Below are positions 44,968 through 52,084 of a stretch of DNA of 54,821 nucleotides, piece by piece. Each line of letters starts with the position of its first letter. Position 1 is the first letter of the stretch. Below the pieces are notes generated by a model. That model was not told the origin of the DNA, searched no databases, and was given only the letters and a program-made list of their open reading frames with translations. The stretch is from assembly GCF_004348515.1 (NCBI RefSeq), contig NZ_SMKH01000011.1, forward strand, positions 1-54,821, in the 5' to 3' direction. The stretch comes from Actinomadura sp. KC345. GTDB taxonomy: Bacteria; Actinomycetota; Actinomycetes; Streptosporangiales; Streptosporangiaceae. Position numbers and translations under genes: made by a program.

Positions 44968-46277
44968 GACGCCGCCGCCCGGACGGCCCCGGCGATCTCG
45001 CCGTCCTGGCCGGGCGGCACCGCGCGCAGGTCGAGGAGGCAGCGCCCGTCCTCGACGCGTCCCATCACGGCCGGTGTCCCCCGCCGCAGCCGCGCCGCGT
45101 ACGCGTCCGGCACCGACACCGCCGCGCTCGGCAGCACGACGCCGGGCGCGCCGCCGCCTCCCACCGCCGCCTCGCTCTCGACGGCCATCGCGTCCACCCC
45201 CTCGTCCCGCAGCCGCGCGGCGAGCCGTCCGGCCCGTTCCCGCAGCGCCGCCTCATCCGCGTGCAAGGCCGCGTCCGTTGGAGGGCGCGGGCCGCGGACG
45301 GTGGCCTCCAGCGCGGCGAGCGTCATCTTGTCCACCCGCAGCGCCCGTGCCAGCGGATGGCGGGCGAGCCGCCGCACCGGTTCCTCCCGCCCGAGGACGA
45401 GCCCGCACTGCGGCCCGCCGAGCAGCTTGTCCCCGCTGGCCGTGACCAGGTGCGCGCCCGCCTTGAGCATGGACGCCGCGTCGGGCTCGTCCGGCAGGAG
45501 CGGCTCGTGCGCGAGCAGGCCCGAGCCGATGTCGGCGACCACCGGGACCCCGAGCCCGGTCAGCTCCGCGACGTCGGCGCCGTGCGTGAAACCGGTCATG
45601 CGGAAGTTCGAGGGGTGCACCTTCAGGATGAAGCCGGTCTCGTCCCCGACGGCCGCCGCGTAGTCGTCCGGCGTGGTGCGGTTCGTGGTGCCGACTTCCC
45701 GCAGCCGCGCGCCCGTCGCCGCCAGCAGCGCGGGGATGCGGAAGCCGTCCCCGATCTCGACCATCTCGCCGCGGCTGATGACGATCTCCCGGTTCCCCGC
45801 GAGCGCGGTCGCGGCCAGCACGAGCGCCGCCGCGCCGTTGTTGACCACGTGGGCCGCCTCCGCTTGCGGCACCCGCTCCAGCAGCGCCGCCAGCACCGAC
45901 CGCCCCCGCCGCGCCCGGCGGCCCGTCTCCAGGTCGAGTTCCACGTCCGTCGCGCCCGAGGCCAGGGCGACGGCTTCCCGCGCGGCGTCCGACAGCGGCG
46001 CCCGCCCGAGGTTGGTGTGCAGCAGGACGCCGGTCGCGTTGATCACGGGACGCAGCCCGGACGCGGTCGCCGGAAGCGACTCCACCGCCGCGTCCGCCAC
46101 CGCCTCCGGCGGGATCTCCCCCGCCCTGGCCCGCCGCTGCGCTTCGGCGACGGCCGCCTTCACCACCCCGCGGCCGAGCCGTCCCGCCGCCTCGCCGAGC
46201 CGGGGATCGGCGAGCAGGACATCGGTCCGCGCTATCCGCCGCCGCCCGTCCCCGGCGGGCACCGTTCCATGATCCAT
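44964..46277 (-). CDS. selA: L-seryl-tRNA(Sec) selenium transferase
   Basis: The product has 437 residues from ATG 46277 with GGAGGT upstream. SelA landmarks are RPVINATGVLLHTNLGRAPL, NNGAAALVLAATALA, SRGEMVEIGDGFRIP, and PLP Lys284 in ASGDKLLGGPQCG. It converts Ser-tRNA(Sec) to Sec-tRNA(Sec) with selenophosphate. First gene of the selABD operon. The tRNA(Sec) gene itself is not in this window. Confidence 0.95.
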   Translation of the reverse strand: MDHGTVPAGDGRRRIARTDVLLADPRLGEAAGRLGRGVVKAAVAEAQRRARAGEIPPEAVADAAVESLPATASGLRPVINATGVLLHTNLGRAPLSDAAREAVALASGATDVELDLETGRRARRGRSVLAALLERVPQAEAAHVVNNGAAALVLAATALAGNREIVISRGEMVEIGDGFRIPALLAATGARLREVGTTNRTTPDDYAAAVGDETGFILKVHPSNFRMTGFTHGADVAELTGLGVPVVADIGSGLLAHEPLLPDEPDAASMLKAGAHLVTASGDKLLGGPQCGLVLGREEPVRRLARHPLARALRVDKMTLAALEATVRGPRPPTDAALHADEAALRERAGRLAARLRDEGVDAMAVESEAAVGGGGAPGVVLPSAAVSVPDAYAARLRRGTPAVMGRVEDGRCLLDLRAVPPGQDGEIAGAVRAAAS

Positions 46278-46377
46278 CGGCCGACCTCCGCTGCGCCGGT
46301 ACCCGCCAGCATGGCACGCGAAACGGCCCGCCTCCCCGGACGGACACGCCCCCTTCACCGTTGGGCGAACGCATGCT

Positions 46378-46394
46378 ATGCATGAGTCATGCAT
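46378..46394. promoter_or_regulatory. MarR operator overlapping the marR start codon
   Basis: ATGCATGA-G-TCATGCAT is a perfect dyad with 8-nt arms. The regulator's ATG (46389-46391) lies inside the right arm. Binding here would block both promoter and translation start, fitting autorepression. Confidence 0.75.
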
Positions 46395-46907
46395 GAAAGA
46401 CTGGCGAACCTGCTCGGCGCCGCGTCGCTGGCGGTGACCGACCTCGTCCTGGACGCCGCCACCGGATCCGGGCGGGTGAGCGCGAGCGGGGCGGCGGCGC
46501 TGATCGTCCTCTCGGACGCGCCGGAACTGGGCGTGACCGAGCTGGGGCGGCGCGTCGGGCTGACCCAGTCCGCCGCCGCGCGGATGGTGGACGGACTGCA
46601 GGCCACCGGCCTGGCCGAGCGCCGGAGGCGGGAGGGGCGCGCCGTCCACGTGCGGCTCACCCCCGCGGGCGAGGACACGGTGCGGGACATGCTGACGGCG
46701 CGCGGTGCGCCGCTGGCCGGGGTGCTGTCCGTCCTGGACGAGGACGAGCGCGAGACGTTCACCGTCCTCCTGGCCAAGCTGCTGGCCCGCCTGTACGAGG
46801 AGATCGGCGACGCGGAGGTCATGTGCCGGCTGTGCGACCGCCGGTGCTGCACGGACGGTGCGGTGTGCCCGGTCGGCCAGGCCGAGCGTGACGCGGGAGC
46901 CGCGTGA
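46389..46907 (+). CDS. MarR-family regulator with C-terminal cysteine cluster
   Basis: The product has 172 residues. The winged HTH reads LGVTELGRRVGLTQSAAARM, with a wing in RRREGRAVHVRLT. Helices at both ends would form the dimer. The C-terminus holds C146, C149, C153, C154 and C160 (MCRLCDRRCCTDGAVCPVG), which could bind zinc or iron-sulphur or sense thiol stress. It is coupled by a 4-nt overlap to an EamA-type transporter, its likely target together with itself. It is divergent from selA across a 111-nt gap. Confidence 0.88.
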   Translation: MHERLANLLGAASLAVTDLVLDAATGSGRVSASGAAALIVLSDAPELGVTELGRRVGLTQSAAARMVDGLQATGLAERRRREGRAVHVRLTPAGEDTVRDMLTARGAPLAGVLSVLDEDERETFTVLLAKLLARLYEEIGDAEVMCRLCDRRCCTDGAVCPVGQAERDAGAA

Positions 46908-47743
46908 CCGGCGTATCCCTCGCACTGGCGTCGGCGCTCTCCTACGGCGTCGCCGACGTCTGGGGCGGCCTGCTGTCGCGGCGGGCGGACTTCCGTGCCG
47001 TCGCGCTCCTCGGGCAGGCCGGCGGGCTGGTGTGCGCGGTGGCCGCCGCGCTGCTCGTCCCCGCGCCCGGCGTGACCGGCGCCGACCTCGGGTGGGGCGC
47101 GCTGTCGGGTGTCGGGACGGGCGCCGCGATGGTCTTCCTCTACCGGGGCATCAGCAACGGGAACATGAGCGTGGTGGTCCCGGTCAGCGCGGTCGGCGGG
47201 GTGGCGCTGCCGGTGGTGGCCGGGGTCGCGTTCCTGGGCGACCGCCCGTCGGCGCCCGCGTGGGCGGGGATCGCCGTGGTCCTGCCCGCGCTGTGGCTCG
47301 TCTCCCGGTCGCGTTCGGAGGACCACGGCAGGGTACGCGCGGCGCTCCTCAACGGGCTCGTCGCGAGTTGCGGCATCGGGATCCAGTACCTGGCCCTCGC
47401 ACAGGCCGGCGGCGATGCGGGCCTCTGGCCCGTGGCGGCGGGCAGGGTCGCGGCCGTCCTCGCGATCGCGCCGATGGCCGGGTCGCCGCAGTGCCGCCTC
47501 CCGTCCGGCAAGACCTGGCTCTGGTCCGCGCTGAACGGAGCCCTGGCGACGGTCGCGCTGGTCTTCTACCTGCTGGCCACACGCGAGCAGCTCGTCGTCA
47601 TCGCGGTCGTGCTGTCGTCGCTGTATCCGGTGGTGCCGGTCCTGCTCGGCGTCACCGCGCTGCGCGAACGGCTGTCGGCGGCGCAGGCGGCGGGGCTGGC
47701 GGGCGCCGGAGTCGCGGTCGTCCTGCTCACGCTGACGGCGTAG
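46904..47743 (+). CDS. EamA/DMT-family transporter
   Basis: The product has 279 residues from GTG 46904, with about ten hydrophobic helices in two EamA repeats. Segments such as GNMSVVVPVSAVGGVALPVV and, in the second repeat, VVIAVVLSSLYPVVPVLLGV are typical. It is probably a metabolite or drug exporter in the cytoplasmic membrane. Pairing with a cysteine-rich MarR suggests induction by electrophiles, metals or oxidants, which is inference. Confidence 0.88.
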   Translation: MTGVSLALASALSYGVADVWGGLLSRRADFRAVALLGQAGGLVCAVAAALLVPAPGVTGADLGWGALSGVGTGAAMVFLYRGISNGNMSVVVPVSAVGGVALPVVAGVAFLGDRPSAPAWAGIAVVLPALWLVSRSRSEDHGRVRAALLNGLVASCGIGIQYLALAQAGGDAGLWPVAAGRVAAVLAIAPMAGSPQCRLPSGKTWLWSALNGALATVALVFYLLATREQLVVIAVVLSSLYPVVPVLLGVTALRERLSAAQAAGLAGAGVAVVLLTLTA

Positions 47744-47844
47744 CCGGTCTCCGGTTTCGGGCGGGTTTGTCAGCGAAGTGTGTGTCGCAGGGGGCGGGAT
47801 GTGCCTAGCCTGGCGGCCCGGGTGTCCGCTGTGGAGGTGACGCT

Positions 47845-49110
47845 TTGACCGAACTAGGCGCGAAATCCTCCGGGGACGGGCTGTCGGACCAGCCGTGGCG
47901 GGACGTCCCGAAGGAAGTGGCGCGGTGGATGCGGCCGCATCTCCCGGCCCTGGTCGACTCCATGGTGGAGGGCGTGCTGCGGCACGTTCCCGAGTACGCC
48001 CGCCCGGACGATCCCGTCTACATCGATGTGATTCGGGTCGCGGCGGAGCAGGGCATGGGGCACTTCGTCCAGATGATCGCCGACCCCGACGCGTCCTGGC
48101 GGGAGGTGCACCAGGTCTTCTTCGACATCGGGTACGGGGAGGCGGTCGAGGGGCGGTCGCTGGAGCATCTGCAGAACGCGCTGCGGATCGCGTCCCGGAC
48201 GGCCTGGCGGTACCTGTCCCGGGAGGCCGAACGGCTGAAGAAACCGCGGGAGCTGGCGATCTCGCTGACCGAGGTGAACTTCGCGTATCTGGACCTGCTG
48301 GCCTCCGCCGCCGCGCAGGGCTACGCGCGGGCGCGGGAGAAGGCGGCGGGCGAGCGGGAGCAGCGGCGCGGCCGGCTGCTGAGCCTGCTGCTGTCGGAGC
48401 CGGCGGCGCCCAGGGACATCGTGGCCGAGCAGGCGGGCCTCGCGGGATGGGACCTCCCGGAACGGCTGGCGGTGATCGTGCTGAGCCCGCGTCCCGGCAG
48501 CGGCGGGGAGGGACCGGCGGGGCTGCCGCCGTTCCTGCTGAGCGGGCTCGACAAGGGGCGGCCCTGCCTGGTGATGCCGGACCCCGACCGCCCCGGCGGG
48601 GCCGACCGGCTCACCGCCACGCTCCGCGGCTGGACGGGCGCGGTCGGTCCTTCGGTCCCGGCGGACCAGGCCGGGGTGTCGCTGCACTGGGCGCACCGGA
48701 CGCTCGATCTCATGGTGGCCGGGCGGCTCGGGCAGGCCCCGGACCCGGGCACGAACGGAAAGGCGCGGGCCGGCGCCCTCGTCCGCGCGGACGGGTACCT
48801 GCCGGACCTGCTGCTGCAGGAGGGCTGGACGCTCGCCGAGGCGGCGGCGCGGCGCCGGCTCGCGCCGCTCACCGCCCTCGGCCCGCAGCGCGGCGGCCGG
48901 CTGGCGGTCACGATGCTGGAGTGCCTCAGGCACGGCTTCAACGCGACCGACGCCGCCGAAGCGCTGTCGGTGCACCCGCAGACGGTCCGGTACCGGCTCG
49001 CGCGGCTCCACGAGCTCTTCGACTACGACATCGAGGACCCCGCGCTGCGGCTGGAGCTGATGCTGCTGCTCCCCGTCTGGATCCGCGACACAGGAGCGAC
49101 GAGCCGTTGA
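47845..49110 (+). CDS. PucR/CdaR-type transcriptional regulator
   Basis: The product has 421 residues from TTG 47845 behind a strong GGAGGTGA. The N-terminal half (about 20-165) is helical, like RsbRD-type regulatory domains. The middle is a GGDEF-like PucR linker. The C-terminal HTH_30 reads GFNATDAAEALSVHPQTVRY, then RLARLHELF. Such regulators often control nearby catabolic or lipid genes, but no clear target is adjacent on the same strand. Its CGT TGA end is the left tip of the third palindrome. Confidence 0.85.
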   Translation: MTELGAKSSGDGLSDQPWRDVPKEVARWMRPHLPALVDSMVEGVLRHVPEYARPDDPVYIDVIRVAAEQGMGHFVQMIADPDASWREVHQVFFDIGYGEAVEGRSLEHLQNALRIASRTAWRYLSREAERLKKPRELAISLTEVNFAYLDLLASAAAQGYARAREKAAGEREQRRGRLLSLLLSEPAAPRDIVAEQAGLAGWDLPERLAVIVLSPRPGSGGEGPAGLPPFLLSGLDKGRPCLVMPDPDRPGGADRLTATLRGWTGAVGPSVPADQAGVSLHWAHRTLDLMVAGRLGQAPDPGTNGKARAGALVRADGYLPDLLLQEGWTLAEAAARRRLAPLTALGPQRGGRLAVTMLECLRHGFNATDAAEALSVHPQTVRYRLARLHELFDYDIEDPALRLELMLLLPVWIRDTGATSR

Positions 49111-49168
49111 CTTGCGGCGTGTTGTTGTTATCCGGCCTTCCATAACAACAACACGCCGCAGGTCAACG
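49105..49168. repeat. 64-bp palindromic element, copy 3 (convergent junction)
   Basis: Left arm 49105-49131 starting CGTTGACTTGCGGCGTGT, 10-nt loop CCGGCCTTCC, right arm 49142-49168 with one G-T wobble relative to perfect pairing. It fills the gap between the convergent pucR-like and FAAL genes and supplies both stop codons. Probable bidirectional terminator. Confidence 0.9.
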
Positions 49169-50974
49169 AAGCCGGGCGGGCTTCGTGAGGGGCAGGGCCC
49201 CGTCGAGGTAGGCCTGGCGGCAGGCGGCGCGCGCGATCTTGCCGCTGCTGGTGCGGAGCAACCCGCCGGGCTCGATCAGCACGAAGTCGTGGACGCGCAG
49301 GTCGTGCTGCTGCTTCACGGCCGTCCGCACCCCCTGGGCCACCTCGTCGAGGTCGAGCAGCGCGATCGGCACCCGCCGGTTCCGCTCGGCGACCACCACG
49401 AGGCCCTCGGTCTCGCCCGTGGCGGTGGGCACGTCGACGGACACGGCGCAGGTGTACTCGCGGCGGATCGCCTTGTGCGCGCCCGAGACGGTGACCTCGA
49501 TGTCCTGCGGGTAGTGGTTGCGGCCGTCGACGATGACCAGGTCCTTGATCCGGCCGGTGACGAAAAGCTCGCCCTCGTGCATGACGCCCAGGTCGCCGGT
49601 GCGCATCCACGGCCGGCGCGGCAGGTCCCCCGGGTCGTTGCCGTTCTGGGGAGACGACCCCTCAGACCCCCCGGAAACGCTTTTGAGTTCGGCTTCGAAC
49701 GTCTCCTTGGTGGCCTCCGGGCGTCCCCAGTAACCGGCGGCGACGTTGGGCCCGTGCACCCAGATCTCGCCGACCCTGCCGTCGGGGAGGCGGTCCGCGG
49801 TGTCCGGGTCGACGATGACGACGTGCTGGCCGTAGGACGTCCCGCAGGCGATCAGCTGGATCGCGCCGGGCGCACCGGCGTCGCACGGCTCGGCCGCGCC
49901 GCGGCGCAGCAGCTCGTGGTCGAACGCCCGCCGCGTCGGCGGCCGGAAGCGCGACGACGCCGACACGTAGACGGTCGCCTCGGCCAGGCCGTAGGCGCAC
50001 ACCTGCGCCTCGGGCCGCAGCCCGCAGTCCTTGAACGCCTCGTAGAACCCGCTGAGCGTGCTCTCCCGGATCGGCTCGGCGCCGTTCATGAACACCTGCA
50101 CGCCGCTGAGGTCGAGGTTCTTCTTCTCGTCCTCGGTGACCTGCTCGGTGAGGTACTCGTAGGCGAAGTTCGGGCCGCCGGTGAACGCGTGCGACTGCTC
50201 GCTGAGCAGTTCCAGCCAGCGGACGGGGCGCATGATGAACGCGACCGGGTCCATGATCACGCCCGGGTTCCCGTAGACCAGCGGGAGCGCGACCGTGGTG
50301 ACCAGGCCCATGTCGTGGAACACCGGCAGCCAGTTCACGCCGGTCGACTCGCGCGGGATGCCCTCGAACGTGCCCCACAGCTGCTCGGCGTTCGTCGCGA
50401 AGTTGCCGTGCGTGATGATCACGCCGGCGGGGGTGCGGGTCGAGCCGGACGTGTACTGCAGGTAGGCGACGTCGCCCGGGTCGATCGGCTCGGGCGTCCA
50501 GTCGAGCGACCCGTCCACCCGGTCGGCGACGATGATCTCGGCCGGCGCCGGGACGCTCTCGTCCGCCAGGAACGCCTCGACGTGGGGCAGCGACGCGCTC
50601 GACGTGATCACGACGTCAGGCTCGGCGTCCTTGTAGACGGCGAGCAGCCGGTCGCCGTGGCCGGGCAGGTCGGGCGAGAACAGCGGGACGCCGATGACGC
50701 GGGCGTACATCGCGCCGAGGAACCCGCTGACGTAGTGGAGGTCCTGCGGCGCGAGCAGCGCCACGCACCGTCCCGGCCCGGTGGCGCGGCGGATCGCCGC
50801 GGCGATGGACCGGGCGCGCCTGTCCAGCTCACCCCAGGTGACGTCGAGGGCGATGCCGTCCGGGTCCGTCATGTAGTCCATGAACGTGTAGGCCCGGTCG
50901 TCGGGGAAGTCCTTGGCGAACCGGGAGAGCCGCTCGATGAGGGGGGTCCGGTCGAGTGCGGGCGTTTCGGTCAT
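49163..50974 (-). CDS. Fatty-acyl-AMP ligase (FadD32/FAAL type)
   Basis: The product has 603 residues. The adenylation motif is VAYLQYTSGSTRTPAGVIIT. Other motifs are WLPVFHDMGLV, AYGLAEATVYVS, WMRTGDLGV and GRIKDLVIVDGRNHYPQDIE, the last typical of FAALs. It activates long-chain fatty acids as acyl-AMP, normally for polyketide or lipid synthesis. Residues 431-447 are an odd Gly/Ser/Asn-rich insert encoded by a palindromic GC repeat. The desaturase gene lies 28 nt upstream on the same strand, so the pair is probably an operon. No PKS or acyl carrier gene is in the window. Confidence 0.9.
   Translation of the reverse strand: MTETPALDRTPLIERLSRFAKDFPDDRAYTFMDYMTDPDGIALDVTWGELDRRARSIAAAIRRATGPGRCVALLAPQDLHYVSGFLGAMYARVIGVPLFSPDLPGHGDRLLAVYKDAEPDVVITSSASLPHVEAFLADESVPAPAEIIVADRVDGSLDWTPEPIDPGDVAYLQYTSGSTRTPAGVIITHGNFATNAEQLWGTFEGIPRESTGVNWLPVFHDMGLVTTVALPLVYGNPGVIMDPVAFIMRPVRWLELLSEQSHAFTGGPNFAYEYLTEQVTEDEKKNLDLSGVQVFMNGAEPIRESTLSGFYEAFKDCGLRPEAQVCAYGLAEATVYVSASSRFRPPTRRAFDHELLRRGAAEPCDAGAPGAIQLIACGTSYGQHVVIVDPDTADRLPDGRVGEIWVHGPNVAAGYWGRPEATKETFEAELKSVSGGSEGSSPQNGNDPGDLPRRPWMRTGDLGVMHEGELFVTGRIKDLVIVDGRNHYPQDIEVTVSGAHKAIRREYTCAVSVDVPTATGETEGLVVVAERNRRVPIALLDLDEVAQGVRTAVKQQHDLRVHDFVLIEPGGLLRTSSGKIARAACRQAYLDGALPLTKPARLR
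49634..49684. repeat. Palindromic GC repeat inserted in frame in FAAL gene
   Basis: On the minus strand the stretch contains CGTTTCCGGGGGGTCTGAGG followed by a CCCC-rich complement (GGGG...CCCC hairpin). It resembles dispersed intergenic hairpins of actinomycetes and codes for the low-complexity insert at residues 431-447 just before the RTGD motif. Confidence 0.5.
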
Positions 50975-51002
50975 GCTTCGTTGCTCCCGTACTGGAGGCG
51001 GG

Positions 51003-51989
51003 TCAGGACGAGGCGGAGTCCTCGGCGGTCGCGCCGTGGGGCTCGCGGGGTACGCGGCGGGCGGCGAGGCGCTCGTGGTCGGGCCAGCGCACGTCCCAGA
51101 CCCAGCCGAGCCTTTCGAAGAGCCAGATGACGCGGGCGCTGATGTCGATCTGCCCCTTGAGGACGCCGTGCCGGGCGCACGTCGGGTCGGCGTGGTGCAG
51201 GTTGTGCCAGGACTCGCCGAACGACGGGATCGCCAGCCACCACACGTTCCGGGCCCGGTCGCGGGTCTTGAAGTCCTCCCTGCCGAACACGTGGCAGATC
51301 GAGTTGATCGAGAACGTGATGTGCTCGCCGGCGAACACCCGCATGAGCCCCGCCCAGAACAGCGCGGTGAGGGCGCCGTGCCAGGAGAACGTGAGCAGCG
51401 CGCCGAGCCCCATCGGGACGAGGAACGTGGAGAGCACGATCACCGCGTAGACAGGGTCGAGGGACAGGAAGCGGATGTCCTTGTCCCTGAGCAGGTCGGG
51501 CGCGTACTTGCTGCGGGACGTGCGGTCCTTGCTGAACAGCCAGCCCATGTGCGCGTGGTACAGCCCCTTGGTGAGGCCCCACACGCCGGGCCCGTACGCC
51601 CACGGCGAGTGCGGGTCGCCTTCCTGGTCGGCGTACTTGTGGTGGCGGCGGTGATCGGCGACCCACCGGACGACCGACCCCTGCATGGCCTGCCCGCCGA
51701 GGATCGCGAGCGCGATCCGCAGCCAGCGCTTGGCCTTGAATCCGCCGTGCGTGAAGTGCCGGTGGTAGCCGACCGTGATCCCGATCGCGTTCAGCGGGTA
51801 CAGGAACGCGAAGATGGCCACGTCGGTCCAGCCGATCCCCCAGCCCCACAGGAAGGGGACCGCCGCCAGCACCCCGATGATCGGCGCCGCCACGAACACC
51901 ACGACCGCGATGCGCTCGGGCAGCGGGACGGTCCCGGAGATGTCGGGCTGCGGGGTACGGCTGCCGGCATCGGCGACGCCCGCTGTCAT
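51003..51989 (-). CDS. Acyl-CoA/acyl-lipid delta-9 desaturase
   Basis: The product has 328 residues. Three histidine boxes bind the di-iron centre: HRHFTH (76-81), HRRHH (113-117) and HNLHH (262-266). Hydrophobic pairs at about 28-70 and 180-220 anchor it in the membrane. It is of the DesA3/stearoyl-CoA desaturase type and would insert a double bond into C16-C18 acyl chains. It is followed by the FAAL gene after 28 nt, suggesting that desaturated fatty acids are activated for a special lipid. An electron-donor gene is not adjacent. Confidence 0.92.
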   Translation of the reverse strand: MTAGVADAGSRTPQPDISGTVPLPERIAVVVFVAAPIIGVLAAVPFLWGWGIGWTDVAIFAFLYPLNAIGITVGYHRHFTHGGFKAKRWLRIALAILGGQAMQGSVVRWVADHRRHHKYADQEGDPHSPWAYGPGVWGLTKGLYHAHMGWLFSKDRTSRSKYAPDLLRDKDIRFLSLDPVYAVIVLSTFLVPMGLGALLTFSWHGALTALFWAGLMRVFAGEHITFSINSICHVFGREDFKTRDRARNVWWLAIPSFGESWHNLHHADPTCARHGVLKGQIDISARVIWLFERLGWVWDVRWPDHERLAARRVPREPHGATAEDSASS

Positions 51990-52084
51990 ATGGATGGCTC
52001 CTTACGGATTGGTCGGCGGGTCCCCGGTCACGGATCCGGGCCGCCGGTCGTCCCGGCGGCCCGGCCCGCCTGGCGGGGGACGGA

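Noticed and set aside
46278..46388. Possible tRNA(Sec) between selA and the MarR gene (CTTCA near a GC-rich stretch)
   Set aside because: No acceptor stem, no T-arm with TTCGA and not enough length for a 90-100-nt tRNA(Sec).
42140..49164. Repeated peptide MRRVVV..SITTTRR.ST at the start of frames at three places
   Set aside because: It is only the translation of the 64-bp palindrome in one frame and not a shared protein N-terminus.
31089..49168. CRISPR-like repeat array
   Set aside because: The three palindromes are 7-11 kb apart with genes between them; there are no spacers.
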